DNA from: Actinophytocola xinjiangensis
GTDB taxonomy: Bacteria > Actinomycetota > Actinomycetes > Mycobacteriales > Pseudonocardiaceae
Assembly: GCF_001921215.1 (NCBI RefSeq)
Contig: NZ_MSIF01000002.1
Span: 62,001-126,000 of the forward strand
Length of the DNA: 64,000 nucleotides
Direction of reading: 5' to 3'
Shown in pieces: positions 43,405 to 53,900 of this stretch (its first letter is position 1; the number at the start of each line of letters is the position of its first letter). Position numbers and translations under genes: made by a program. The notes under the pieces were generated by a model. The model searched no databases. It was not told the DNA's origin and saw only the letters and a program-made list of their open reading frames with translations.

Positions 43405-43955
43405 CGGTGGGTGAACATGGTTACCCCTACCGGGGGTAGCCCGACCACGCTGGCCATCAGGTCGCAGAACGCCTCGCCGTGCGGGGCGAGGTCCTCGTCG
43501 GACGGACTCCAGGACGCGCGCAGCTCCAGGTCGTCCGTCCGGCCGGGGCCGGCGATGTCGCCGAAGCGCACCGACGAGGTGTCGGTGACCGTGCCGCCGA
43601 GCGCGGCGTACGGGGCGCCGGCGGCCGACAGCGCGTCGGTCAGCCAGGACCAGGCCACGGTGGGCAGCAGCGGGTCGTCGGCGAGTTCGGTGTCCAGCTC
43701 GGCGCGGACGTAGGCGACCAGGCGCAGCACCCCGCCCCACGCCTCGACGCCGTCCGGGTCGTGCAGCAGGACCAGCCGGCCGGTGGCCAGCACGTCGGCC
43801 GGGCCGGTGACCTCGGCGGTGATCGCGTACGCCCACGGCGCGAGGCGCTGCGGTGCGCGCACGACCCCGAGCTGCACCTCAGACCTCGGTCGCAGCGACT
43901 TCAACGCGGCGACGGCCTGAGTGAACAGTTCGGGCGCTGCCGACGTACTGGTCAC
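43392..43955 (-). CDS. DUF3000 family protein
   Basis: A 187-residue protein of the actinobacterial DUF3000 family, with the central [31 protein letters not shown] and the Trp-rich [10 protein letters not shown] motif. Function unknown; equivalent to Rv2680 beside RNase D and dxs. GTG at 43955 is preferred: TACAGT ten nucleotides upstream could be the -10 box of a leaderless mRNA. GTG at 43976 would add seven residues. Divergent from hemE. Confidence 0.88.
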   Translation of the reverse strand: MTSTSAAPELFTQAVAALKSLRPRSEVQLGVVRAPQRLAPWAYAITAEVTGPADVLATGRLVLLHDPDGVEAWGGVLRLVAYVRAELDTELADDPLLPTVAWSWLTDALSAAGAPYAALGGTVTDTSSVRFGDIAGPGRTDDLELRASWSPSDEDLAPHGEAFCDLMASVVGLPPVGVTMFTHRHNG

Positions 43956-44080
43956 GACTCGTAACTGTAAGACCACCCGAGTCAGTGAGCGGGGACGCCG
44001 CGCCGGACACGTCGATGAGTTCCTGCGTACCCACAGTGGCGCGACGGTCCTCCGGCGCCCCGTGGCACGATCAAGGCGTT

Positions 44081-45139
44081 ATGACACCAGCCTCCGAGAC
44101 CGCCTCCCGCGTCCCGACAGCTCCGCTGTTGGTGGCCGCCGCCGGCGGCACCCCCGCCCACCCGCCGGTCTGGTTCATGCGCCAGGCCGGCCGGTCCCTG
44201 CCCGAGTACCGCGAGGTCCGCAAGGACGTCCCGATGTTGCAGGCCTGCTTCACGCCGGACCTGGTCTGCGAGATCACCCTGCAGCCCGTGCGCCGGCACG
44301 GTGTCGACGCGGCCATCCTGTTCAGCGACATCGTGGTGCCGCTGGTCGCCGCCGGGATCGACGTCGACATCGTGCCCGGTACCGGGCCGGTGGTGGCCTC
44401 GCCGGTGCGTGACGCCGACGCGGTCGCCGCGCTGCCGACGCTGGCCGCCGAGCAGCTCGACCCGGTGGCGCAGGCCGTCGGGCTGGTGCGTGCCGAGCTG
44501 GGGGACACCCCGCTGATCGGGTTCGCCGGGGCGCCGTTCACGCTGGCCTCCTACCTGATCGAGGGAGGCCCGAGCCGCCACCACGAGCGGACCAAGGCGC
44601 TGATGTACTCCCGGCCCGACACCTGGCACGCGCTGCTCGGTGCGCTCGCGGAGATCACCGCGACGTTCCTCCAGGTGCAGATCGGCGCCGGGGTGGCGGC
44701 GGTGCAGCTGTTCGACTCGTGGGCCGGGGCGCTGTCCGAGCGTGACTACCGGGAGTACGTGCTGCCGCACTCGACGCGGGTGCTCGGCGCGGTCTCCGGG
44801 GTGCCGAAGATCCACTTCGGGGTGGGTACCGGCGAGCTGCTGCCGGCGATGCGCGAGGCCGGCGCGGACGTCGTCGGCGTGGACTGGCGGGTGCCGCTGG
44901 ACGAGGCCGTGCGGCGGCTGACCGTGCCGGGCGGGCCGGCGCCGGTCGTGCAGGGCAATCTCGACCCGGCGGTGCTGCTGGCCGACTTCGACGCGATCGA
45001 GCGGGAGGTCCGGCGGGTCGTCGCGCAGGGCCGCGCGGCCGGCGGGCACATCGTGAACCTGGGGCACGGGGTGCTGCCCAACACCGATCCGACGGTGCTC
45101 ACGCGGGTGGTGGAGCTGGTCCACGGCCTGACGCCGTGA
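44081..45139 (+). CDS. hemE: Uroporphyrinogen decarboxylase
   Basis: A 352-residue cytosolic enzyme converting uroporphyrinogen III to coproporphyrinogen III. It has the N-terminal signature [36 protein letters not shown] with the conserved Asp, [16 protein letters not shown], and the C-terminal [19 protein letters not shown] at 44081 starts just before the conserved region, with no Shine-Dalgarno, so it may be leaderless. Its stop overlaps the hemG start by 4 nt (GTGA). First gene of the heme operon, as Rv2678c. Confidence 0.96.
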   Translation: MTPASETASRVPTAPLLVAAAGGTPAHPPVWFMRQAGRSLPEYREVRKDVPMLQACFTPDLVCEITLQPVRRHGVDAAILFSDIVVPLVAAGIDVDIVPGTGPVVASPVRDADAVAALPTLAAEQLDPVAQAVGLVRAELGDTPLIGFAGAPFTLASYLIEGGPSRHHERTKALMYSRPDTWHALLGALAEITATFLQVQIGAGVAAVQLFDSWAGALSERDYREYVLPHSTRVLGAVSGVPKIHFGVGTGELLPAMREAGADVVGVDWRVPLDEAVRRLTVPGGPAPVVQGNLDPAVLLADFDAIEREVRRVVAQGRAAGGHIVNLGHGVLPNTDPTVLTRVVELVHGLTP

Positions 45140-46602
45140 ACGAGGTCGCCGTGAACAGGGTCGTCGTCGTCGGTGGTGGGGTGACCGGGCTGGTCGCCGC
45201 CTACCGGCTCAAGCGGGAGCTCGGGCCGGCGGTGCGGATCACGCTCGTCGAACAGTCCGAGCGGCTGGGCGGCAAGCTGTCGACCGTCGAGGTGGGCGGG
45301 GTCGCGACCGACGTCGGCGCGGAGGCGTTCGTGGTGCGCAACCCGTCGGCGGCCCGCCTGGCCGACGAGCTGGGGCTGGACGTGATCCACCCGGGTACCG
45401 CGTCGGCGACCGTGCGGGCCGGCGGGCGGACCGTGCCGTTGCCGAGGCGGACGTTCCTCGGGGTGCCGGCGGCGGCGGACGCGGTGCGCGGGGTGCTGTC
45501 CGAGCAGGCGGCCGAGCGGGTGGCGGCCGAGGAGTCGTTGCCGCCGCTGCGGATGCCGGCCGGCGGGGACGTGTCGGTGGGCGAGGTGCTGGGCGAGCGG
45601 TTCGGGCGGGAGCTGGTCGATCATCTGGTGGAGCCGCTGCTGGGCGGGGTGTACGCGGGACGCGCGGACCTGCTCGGGCTGCGGGCGACGATGCCGGCGC
45701 TGGTCGACGCCCTCGACAAGGCCGGCGGTTCGCTGACCAGGGCGGCTGCCCGGCTCCTCGGCGGCGCGACCGGCGCTTCGGGTGGCGGTGCTTCGGGTGG
45801 CCAGCCCGGTGCCGACGCCGGTCCGGCCACGCGGCCGGCGGTGTTCGGGGCGCTGCGCGAGGGGATGGGGTCGCTGGTCGACAACCTCCTGGGGCGGACC
45901 TCACAGACGGTGCTGCTGGGGTCGCCGGTGCGGGAGCTGGCCAGGGACGGGCGGCGGTGGCGGCTGGAGCTGGGCAGTCCGGGGCGGGGGCGGGCGCTGT
46001 ACGCGGACGCCGTCGTGCTCGCGGTGCCGCCGCCGGCGGCCCGGCGTCTGCTGGCCGACGTCGCGCCGGGGGCGGCGGCCGGGTACGCCGGTATCGAGGT
46101 CGGTTCGATGGCGGTGGTGTCGCTGGCGTTCCCCGAGGGGACGGTGCTGCCCGACAGCAGCGGCGTGCTGCTCGCGGTGGGGGAGCGCCGGCCGGACGGG
46201 ACGGTGTTCACCGCCAAGGCGTTCACGCACACCAGCGTGAAGTGGGGCTGGGGGCCGCCCCGGTTGCGGGCCTCGGTGGGGCGGGTCGGGGAGACCCAGC
46301 TGCTCCAGCGCGAGGACGAGGACCTGATGGTGGCCGTGCTCGACGACCTGCGGGAGCTGACCGGGCTGACGGCCCACCCGATCGACTGGCGAGTCACACG
46401 TTGGGGTGGAGCTTTGCCACAGTACGGAGTCGGGCATCTGGAGGCGGTCGCGGCGATCGAGACCGCGGTCGCGGACGTCGCCGGGCTGGAGGTCGCCGGG
46501 GCGTCGTTCCGGGGCGTCGGGATCCCGGCGTGCGTGGACAGCGCCACCGAGGCCGCGCGCCGTGTCGCCGCGCACCTTCGCGCGCTGCCCGCCGGTGGGT
46601 AG
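45136..46602 (+). CDS. hemG: Coproporphyrinogen III oxidase / protoporphyrinogen oxidase (HemG/HemY/CgoX type)
   Basis: A 488-residue FAD enzyme. The dinucleotide-binding loop is [17 protein letters not shown] (about 9-25), followed by [14 protein letters not shown]. The C-terminal FAD-contacting region has YGVGHLEAV and [15 protein letters not shown]. In monoderm actinobacteria this family works in the coproporphyrin-dependent pathway, making coproporphyrin III; adjacency to hemQ supports that reading. A Gly/Ala-rich insertion near residue 212 ([11 protein letters not shown]) may be a disordered loop. It overlaps hemE by 4 nt and precedes hemQ by 15 bp. Confidence 0.94.
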   Translation: MNEVAVNRVVVVGGGVTGLVAAYRLKRELGPAVRITLVEQSERLGGKLSTVEVGGVATDVGAEAFVVRNPSAARLADELGLDVIHPGTASATVRAGGRTVPLPRRTFLGVPAAADAVRGVLSEQAAERVAAEESLPPLRMPAGGDVSVGEVLGERFGRELVDHLVEPLLGGVYAGRADLLGLRATMPALVDALDKAGGSLTRAAARLLGGATGASGGGASGGQPGADAGPATRPAVFGALREGMGSLVDNLLGRTSQTVLLGSPVRELARDGRRWRLELGSPGRGRALYADAVVLAVPPPAARRLLADVAPGAAAGYAGIEVGSMAVVSLAFPEGTVLPDSSGVLLAVGERRPDGTVFTAKAFTHTSVKWGWGPPRLRASVGRVGETQLLQREDEDLMVAVLDDLRELTGLTAHPIDWRVTRWGGALPQYGVGHLEAVAAIETAVADVAGLEVAGASFRGVGIPACVDSATEAARRVAAHLRALPAGG

Positions 46603-46617
46603 TGGGAGCATGGGCCC

Positions 46618-47307
46618 ATGGCCCGCCTGAACTACGCCGAGCTGAACGACAAGATCGTCTACACCATGTGGTCGGTGTTCCGCGCCGAACCAGGCCGGAT
46701 CACCGACCGCGAGACCGCCGCCACCGAACTCGCCGACTACCTCGACGCCCTGGCGGACAAGGGGGTCATCGTCCGGGGCGTCTACGACGTCGCCGGGCTG
46801 CGGGCCGACGCCGACTTCCTCGTCTGGTGGCACGCCGAGGAGATCGAGCAGCTCCAGGCCGCCTACAGCGGGCTGCGGCGCACGGCCGTCGGCCGCGCCA
46901 GTACCCCGGTGTGGAGCCAGGCCGCGCTGCACCGGCCGGCGGAGTTCAACAAGAGCCACCTGCCGGCCTTCGTCATGGGTGAGCCGGCGCGCAAGTACCT
47001 CTGCGTCTACCCGTTCGTCCGCTCCTACGAGTGGTACCTGCTGCCGGAGGGGGAGCGCCGGCGGATGCTCGCCGAGCACGGGCAGATGGGACGCGAGTTC
47101 CCCGAAGTGATGGCCAACACCGTGCCGGCGTTCGCTCTCGGTGACTACGAGTGGATTCTGGCCTTCGAGTCCGAACAGCTCGACAAGATCGTCGACCTGA
47201 TGCGTGACCTGCGGGGCAGCGACGCGCGCCGGCATGTCCGCGAGGAGATCCCGTTCTACACCGGCCCTCGTGTGGAGCCGGCCGAACTGGTCGCGAACCT
47301 GCCCTGA
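46618..47307 (+). CDS. hemQ: Coproheme decarboxylase (HemQ/ChdC)
   Basis: A 229-residue enzyme of the chlorite-dismutase fold, oxidatively decarboxylating coproheme III to heme b with hydrogen peroxide. The catalytic Tyr region [17 protein letters not shown] is present, and the proximal heme His is probably in [14 protein letters not shown]. Both N- and C-terminal ferredoxin-like halves are complete. With hemE and hemG this marks the coproporphyrin-dependent route; the ferrochelatase gene is not in the window. Equivalent to Rv2676c. Confidence 0.95.
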   Translation: MARLNYAELNDKIVYTMWSVFRAEPGRITDRETAATELADYLDALADKGVIVRGVYDVAGLRADADFLVWWHAEEIEQLQAAYSGLRRTAVGRASTPVWSQAALHRPAEFNKSHLPAFVMGEPARKYLCVYPFVRSYEWYLLPEGERRRMLAEHGQMGREFPEVMANTVPAFALGDYEWILAFESEQLDKIVDLMRDLRGSDARRHVREEIPFYTGPRVEPAELVANLP

Positions 47308-47329
47308 CGCGCGCCGCCACCCCGGACCC

Positions 47330-50300
47330 TCAGCGCAGCCGGTAGGCGTCGATCAGGGTCTGGGTCACCTGGTTGCCGTCCTGGTCGGCGGCCGTCGTGC
47401 GCAGCGACACCGACGTGGCGTCGGCCGGGTGCGTGACGGTCGCGACCAGGTCACTGATCGGCAGCGCGGTCCACGTGTCGCCGCCGTCGAACGACGCCTC
47501 CACCGTGATCGACCCCGGGGTGACCGCCTCGCCGGTGCCGTTCTCCAGGCGAAGCGGCAGCGCGAACTCCTCGCCGGCCGGGGCGGAGTTGTCCGCGTCC
47601 AGCTCGGGCAGGAACCGGACCACGTTCAGGGCGACCCCCACCGGATCCTCACCGTCCACATGGGACGACGTGAAGGTCCATTCGGCGGTCGCCGAGGTGG
47701 TCAGGTCGAACGCGGCCGGGCGGGTGGCGGTGGTGACCAGGCGGTACTCCTCGGCCTCCGGCGGCAGGTCAGCGAACCGCCCGGCGCCCGGGTCCGGGGT
47801 CTCACCGACCAGCTCCGAACCCCGGTAGAGCTTCGTACTGGCCGCCTCGACGACCGAGAAGCCGGTGTTGCCGGCGCCGTCGCCGAACAGCGGGACCAGC
47901 ACGTCCAGGGTGTCGCCGACGCGGAAGCCCCACGGCAGCTCGGTGTCGGGCAGCGTCGGGCCGAACACCGCGTGGTTGAACCGGGCCGGGTACTCGCGGC
48001 CCGCCTCGTAGACGGTCAGCGGTGAGTCGAACTGGGCCAGCTGCGTGTCGCCGGCGGACACCGACAGGCCCGACGACCAGCCGATCCCGTCCTCGGTGGT
48101 GACGTACTCGGCCCGCGTCCCGGGCAGCGTGACCGGGGTGACCACGGCGAACACGAACGCGTCGCCGTCGGCGGGCAGCGGGTACGCCGAGCGGCCGCCG
48201 GTCTGGTCGCCGGTCACCGGGCCGAACTCGGCCCGCAGGGTCGCCAGGTCACCGTCGTCCACGGTCCGCTCGAACCCGGTCGGCACCTCGCCCTCGGTGA
48301 ACCAGGACAGGCCGTAGAACGAGCCGTCCGCGCCGAGCCACTGGCTGTTGATCTTGCCGGTGATCGTCGTGCCGTCCGGTGCGTCGGCCAGTTGCGTGGT
48401 CGCCACCGTGGCCAGGTCCTCGGTCAGCAGGGCGCTGCCGAAGCCGGAGGTGCCGGTGCGCACCGAGTAGCCGACGTCGCCCAGCGCGAGGGTCAGGTCG
48501 GTCCCGGCCGGCGGGGTGACCGCCACCGGTTCGGCCAGCCGCGCGTCGACCTCGACGTCGAGGTCCTGGTCGACGACCAGACCCGGGTGCGGGACCAGGT
48601 TGAAATTCTCCCCCGCGCCGGTGACGACGGTGTTGTGCGCCAGGTACTTCCCCTTGGGCAGCCGGATGGTGACCGAGCCGTCCTCCTCGTAGGGGAACGC
48701 GAACGTGGGATTGTCCAGGCCCACGAGCAGCGCGTCGTAGTCGGGCGTGGGGGCGCCGGTGTCGTCCAGGAAGGTCAGCGTGACGTCGTAGCTCTCCACC
48801 TCGCGGGTGATCGCCACCGGTGTCCTGCTGACCACCTCGCCCGGGGTGCCCATCGATGCCACGACCGCGCCGGAGTAGACGCCGTCGGCGTTGCCCAGGG
48901 TGGTGTCGCCGGTGACCGAGACGGTCGCCGTGCCGCCGCCGGGGACGGTGATCTCGGTGGCGCTCAACGAGAACAGGTTGGCCGGGGAGCCGTCAGGGCC
49001 GGTCGCCTCGATCGCGAGCGACAGGACGACGTCGGGGTCGCCGAGGTTGCGGTAGGTCAGTTCCCTGGTGACGGGTTCGTCGTCGTCGTGTGGCCAGGCG
49101 ACGGTGCCCAGGCTGACGTTGGTCGGCGTGCTGACCAGGGCCTGGTCGATGGCCCTGGGTACCTCGACGCGGCCGGCGCCCTGTTCGAACACGGTCGCGT
49201 CCGCGTTCGGGGTGGCCGAGGCGGACAGCGCGGCCTTGAGCTGCTCGCCGGTCCAGTCGGGGTGGCGTTGGGCCAGCAGCGCCGCCGCGCCGGCGACGTG
49301 CGGGGTGGCCATCGACGTGCCGGACAGTGCGGTGTACCCGTCGACGACCGGGTCGCCGATGGTGCCGGCGGAGTGCAGCGCGGCCACGATTCCCACACCC
49401 GGCGCGGTGATGTCGGGCTTGATCGCGCCGTCGCCGACGCGGGGGCCCCGGCTGGAGAACGGCGCGATGGTGTCGTCGCGGTCGACGGCGCCGACGGTCA
49501 GCGCGGCCTCGGCGCTGCCCGGTGAGCCGACCGACTCGGCGCCGGGGCCGGAGTTGCCGGCGGCGATGACGAACAGCGTGCCGTGCTCGGCGGACAGGGT
49601 GTTGACCGCCTCCTCCAGCGGGTCGGTGTCCGCGGTGTCGCTGCCGCCCAGGCTCAGGTTCACCACGTCGGCGCCCTGGGTCGCGGCCCACTCCATGCCG
49701 GCGACGATCCACGACTCCTGGCCGGAACCGTTGTCGTCCAACACCTTTCCGTCCAGGATCGACGCGTCCCAGGCCACGCCCCGGTACTTGCCGTCGGATT
49801 TGGCGCCGGTGCCGGCGACGATCGAGGCGACGTGCGTGCCGTGGCCGAAGTTGTCGACGTTGTCCGGCGCGTCGGTGAAGTTCTGCTCGCCGACCTCCCG
49901 GTCGGTGAGGTCGGGGTGGGTCTGGTCGACGCCGGTGTCGAGCACCGCGACGGTCACGCCCTCACCGGTGTAGCCGGCGTCCCAGGCGGCCGGCGCGCCG
50001 ATCTGCCGGACACTCTGGTCCAAGATGGACTGACGTTTGCCGTCCAGCCAGATCCGGGAGACGCCGTCGGTCGCGCGCCGGGTGGCGGTGCCGTCGGTGA
50101 GTGTTTCCCAGGTGGCGCCGTCCTTTCCGGCGTTGACGGCGACCGCGTCGATGCTGGCCAGGGTGCGCGCGCCGGCGAGGGCGGGGGCGGGGCGGCCGGC
50201 GGGGTGGCTGACGATCAGCGGCACGTCGGCGCGGTGGGCGTCGTCGTAGCCGAACTCGATCAGTGTGCTGACGTCGAACAGTCGCCGGTCGAGTTGGCCG

Positions 50301-50584
50301 GTGCGCACGAGGTGGCGCGCGTCGGCCGGGATGACGTACGTGCTGCCGGAGTGGGTGAACGCGGAGAACGTCATGCCGTCGCGGCCGGGTCCCGGTTGGA
50401 CGGATCTGGCCTGGCCGTCCTGGACGAGGACGCGGTCACCGGTGAGGAGGGTGACCGCGTTGGCCTGGTGTGCCTGTGGTTGTGCCTGTGGTGGTGATGG
50501 TGGCGCGGCGATGGCTACCGGGGATGCGCTGAGCACCATCCCCACGACCACGCCGCAGATCCCTGCTTTTCCGCCGATGTGCAC
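47330..50584 (-). CDS. Secreted subtilisin-like serine peptidase (S8)
   Basis: A 1084-residue exported protease. The signal peptide (about 1-26) is followed by a Pro/Gln linker and a propeptide-like region to about residue 190. The S8 domain has Asp216 (VAVLDTGVD), His248 (NFGHGTH), oxyanion Asn344 (AAGNSG) and Ser424 (LSGTSMATPHVAG). The C-terminal 600 residues are beta-rich and probably include Ig-like modules (EITVPGGGTATVSVTGD) and adhesive domains. GTG at 50584 is fixed by GGAGG six nucleotides upstream. It is convergent with hemQ (22 bp apart) and divergent from the GH87 gene. Confidence 0.93.
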   Translation of the reverse strand: MHIGGKAGICGVVVGMVLSASPVAIAAPPSPPQAQPQAHQANAVTLLTGDRVLVQDGQARSVQPGPGRDGMTFSAFTHSGSTYVIPADARHLVRTGQLDRRLFDVSTLIEFGYDDAHRADVPLIVSHPAGRPAPALAGARTLASIDAVAVNAGKDGATWETLTDGTATRRATDGVSRIWLDGKRQSILDQSVRQIGAPAAWDAGYTGEGVTVAVLDTGVDQTHPDLTDREVGEQNFTDAPDNVDNFGHGTHVASIVAGTGAKSDGKYRGVAWDASILDGKVLDDNGSGQESWIVAGMEWAATQGADVVNLSLGGSDTADTDPLEEAVNTLSAEHGTLFVIAAGNSGPGAESVGSPGSAEAALTVGAVDRDDTIAPFSSRGPRVGDGAIKPDITAPGVGIVAALHSAGTIGDPVVDGYTALSGTSMATPHVAGAAALLAQRHPDWTGEQLKAALSASATPNADATVFEQGAGRVEVPRAIDQALVSTPTNVSLGTVAWPHDDDEPVTRELTYRNLGDPDVVLSLAIEATGPDGSPANLFSLSATEITVPGGGTATVSVTGDTTLGNADGVYSGAVVASMGTPGEVVSRTPVAITREVESYDVTLTFLDDTGAPTPDYDALLVGLDNPTFAFPYEEDGSVTIRLPKGKYLAHNTVVTGAGENFNLVPHPGLVVDQDLDVEVDARLAEPVAVTPPAGTDLTLALGDVGYSVRTGTSGFGSALLTEDLATVATTQLADAPDGTTITGKINSQWLGADGSFYGLSWFTEGEVPTGFERTVDDGDLATLRAEFGPVTGDQTGGRSAYPLPADGDAFVFAVVTPVTLPGTRAEYVTTEDGIGWSSGLSVSAGDTQLAQFDSPLTVYEAGREYPARFNHAVFGPTLPDTELPWGFRVGDTLDVLVPLFGDGAGNTGFSVVEAASTKLYRGSELVGETPDPGAGRFADLPPEAEEYRLVTTATRPAAFDLTTSATAEWTFTSSHVDGEDPVGVALNVVRFLPELDADNSAPAGEEFALPLRLENGTGEAVTPGSITVEASFDGGDTWTALPISDLVATVTHPADATSVSLRTTAADQDGNQVTQTLIDAYRLR

Positions 50585-50943
50585 CTGACACCTCCGGTCG
50601 GGGCTGGCGGCGGCGGTGCAACTATACACATGATGTATAGCCGCACGTGGTCGTGCCTGTCCTCCCGCGAGCTGGCCCCGACGCCCCAGCCGTGCATGCG
50701 TTCGAACGTATCGGTCACCTCTGTGGGTGACAACCATCGAGCGATCGGCCAAATGGGCGCAACCGTGCGCCGAGGGTGGGCAAACCGTTGACTTCGGGTA
50801 GCGACTGGGCAACTCTTGACCCAATCGATGCAAAAATCGAGCAACAGCCTGCAAATACAGATCACACCGCCGTTGTTTCACTGACGGCTCTCTGGGGGCA
50901 GATCACCCGGTCCGAATCGTGAGGGCACGCTAGGAGACTCGCT
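50585..50943. promoter_or_regulatory. Divergent control region between subtilase and GH87 genes
   Basis: No gene is seen in these 359 bp. At 50622-50640 the perfect dyad CTATACA-N5-TGTATAG overlaps TATAGT (minus strand 50626-50621), a -10-like box for the subtilase about 35 bp before its start. A second dyad, GTCACC (50714-50719) with GGTGAC (50726-50731), lies in the middle. The right half is AT-richer and precedes the GH87 start, which has AGGAG seven nucleotides upstream. Confidence 0.5.
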
Positions 50944-53900
50944 ATGAGAGCGAAGCGCTTGGTGTCGTGGCTGACCGCCACGGCACTGCTGACCGGCCTA
51001 CTCGTCGCGACCGGGCCACCGGTCGCCGCCGCCGCGGATCCCGACGACCTCGCCCACGGCAAGCCCGTCACGGCGAGCAGCGTCGCCTCCGGGGCGGCCG
51101 CCGACGTCACCGACGGTGACCAGAACTCCTACTGGGAAAGCTCGACAGCCACCCAACAGTGGTTACAGGTCGACCTCCAGCGGAAGGCCCGGCTCGGCGA
51201 ACTGGTGCTCAAGGTTCCCGCCGACTGGGACGCCAGCAGCCAGATCCTCACCGTTCAGTCCAGTGTGGACGGTAAGACCTTCGGTGTCGCGACCGGCTCC
51301 GCCGCGCGCCGTTTCGACCCCGACGACGGCAACGCCGTCCGCCTGCCGCTGGGCGCCACCGAGGCCCGCTACCTGCGGGTCGACTTCCTGACCAACGGCG
51401 AGTCCGACACCGCCCGGCTGGCCGAGCTCCAGGTCTTCGCCGCCGAGGCCGGCGTCACCAACCTCGCCCGCACCGCCTCGGCCAGCAGCGCCCTGGGTGA
51501 GTACCCGGCCGCCAACGCCGTCGACGGAAACCCGGCCACCTACTGGGAGTCGGCCAACAACGCCTTCCCCCAGTGGATCCAGGTCGACCTCGGCTCGGTG
51601 GTCGCCACCAACCGGATCGTCCTCAAGCTGCCAGCGAACTGGGAGGCCAGGACCCAGACGCTGACCGTGCGGCGCAGCGACAACGGCACCACCTTCACCG
51701 ACCTGGTCGCCTCCGCCGGCCACCAGTTCAGCCCCGGCTCGGGCAACACCGTCTCGATCGAGTTCGGTCAGACCAGCACCCGGTACCTGCGGTTGCAGAT
51801 CACCGCGAACACCGGCTGGCCGGCCGGGCAGGTCTCCGAGATCGAGGTCTACGGCCCGGCCACCGGCGACACCGAGGCGCCCACCGCGCCGACCAACCTC
51901 GCCTACACCCAGCCGCAGACCGGCCAGATCCGGCTGAGCTGGAACGCCAGCACCGACAACGTCGGCGTCACCGGCTACACCGTCTACGCCAACGGGTCCC
52001 AGCGCACCAGCCTCGGCGCCGACGCGCGCACGTTCACCGACACCCAGCCGGCGTCGGCGACCGTGACCTACTTCGTGCGCGCCCGCGACGCCGCCGGCAA
52101 CGAGTCGGCCAACAGCAACGCCGTGACCCGCACGGGCACCAGCCAGGGCACCAACCTCGCGGTCGGCAAACCGATCACCGCGTCGGGCCACGTGCACACG
52201 TTCGTGCCGACCAACGCCAACGACGACTCGCTGTCCACCTACTGGGAGGGCAACAGCGGCTACCCGAACACGCTGACCGTCAGCCTCGGGTCCAACGCCA
52301 CGGTCACCTCGGTCGTCGTGAAGCTCAACCCCGACCCGATCTGGGGCCAGCGCACGCAGACCTTCCAGGTCCTCGGCCGCGACCAGGACGGCGGTGACTT
52401 CACCACCATCACGCCCTCGGCGCAGTACACGTTCGCGCCGGGCAGCGGCAACCAGGTCGCCATCCCGGTGACCGCGACCGCCGCCGACCTGCGTCTCCAG
52501 TTCACCGCCAACACCGGCGCGCCCGCCGGCCAGGTCGCCGAACTCCAGGTCATCGGCACCCCGGCACCCAACCCCGACCTGACCGTCACGGGGCTCACCT
52601 GGTCGCCGGCCACGCCGTCGGAGAGCGACCGGATCACCCTGTCGGCCACCGTGCGCAACGCGGGCGCCCGCCCGTCGCCGGCCACCTCGGTCGACTTCGC
52701 GCTCGGTGACACCGAGGCCGGCACCGCCCAGGTCGGTGCGCTGGCCGCCGGGGCGAGCACCACCGTCACCGCCGACATCGGCGGCCGTGACGCCGGCAGC
52801 TACACCCCCAGGGCCGTGGTGGACGCCGACGAGCAGGTCGTCGAGTCCGACGAGACGAACAACGCCTTCACCGCCACCTCGCCGCTGGTGGTGACCGCCG
52901 TGCCGACCTCGGACCTGGTCGCCTCGCCGGTGAGCTGGGCGCCGACCACCCCGCGCGCCGGGGACACGGTGACCTTCTCGGTGGCGATCCGCAACCAGGG
53001 CACGATCGCCGCCGCCAGCGGCGCGCACGGCATCACGTTGACCCTGGTCAACGCCACCACCGGCGCGACCATCCGCACGCTGACCGGTGCGCACACCGGC
53101 GCCATCGCGCCCGGCGCGGTGACCGCCCCGGTGACCCTGGGCACCTGGCCGGCGGCCAACGGCCGGTACACGGTGCGGGTGGTGCTGGCCAGTGACGCCA
53201 ACGAGTTGCCGGCCAAGCAGGCCAACAACACCACCACCAACAGCCTGTTCGTCGGCCGGGGCGCCAACATGCCCTACGAGATGTACGAGGCCGAGGACGG
53301 CCGGGTCGGTGGCGGCGCCAGCGTCGTCGGTCCCAACAGGACGATCGGGCACATCGCCGGTGAGGCGTCCGGGCGGCGGGCGGTCACGCTCAACGCCAAC
53401 GGTTCCTACGTGGAGTGGACCACCAAGGCGCCGACCAACACCCTGGTCACCCGGTTCTCCATCCCGGACTCGGCCGGGGGCGGCGGCATCGACTCGACGC
53501 TCAACATCTACGTCGACGGCACGTTCCACAAGGCGATCAACCTGACCTCGAAGTACGCCTGGCTCTACGGCAACGAGGCCAGCCCCGGCAACTCGCCGGG
53601 CGCGGGCGGGCCACGGCACATCTACGACGAGGCCAACGTCATGCTCAACGCCTCGGTCCCCGCCGGCAGCACGATCCGCCTGCAGAAGGACCCGGCGAAC
53701 ACCACGACGTACGCGATCGACTTCGTCAGCCTGGAGCAGGTCTCGCCGATCGGCAACCCCGACCAGGCGCGGTACACCACGCCCACCGGCACCGGGCACC
53801 AGGACGTGCAGAACGCCCTGGACCGGGTGCGGATGGACACCACCGGGAACCTGATCGGCGTGTACCTGCCGCCGGGCGAGTACCAGTCGACCAGCAAGTT

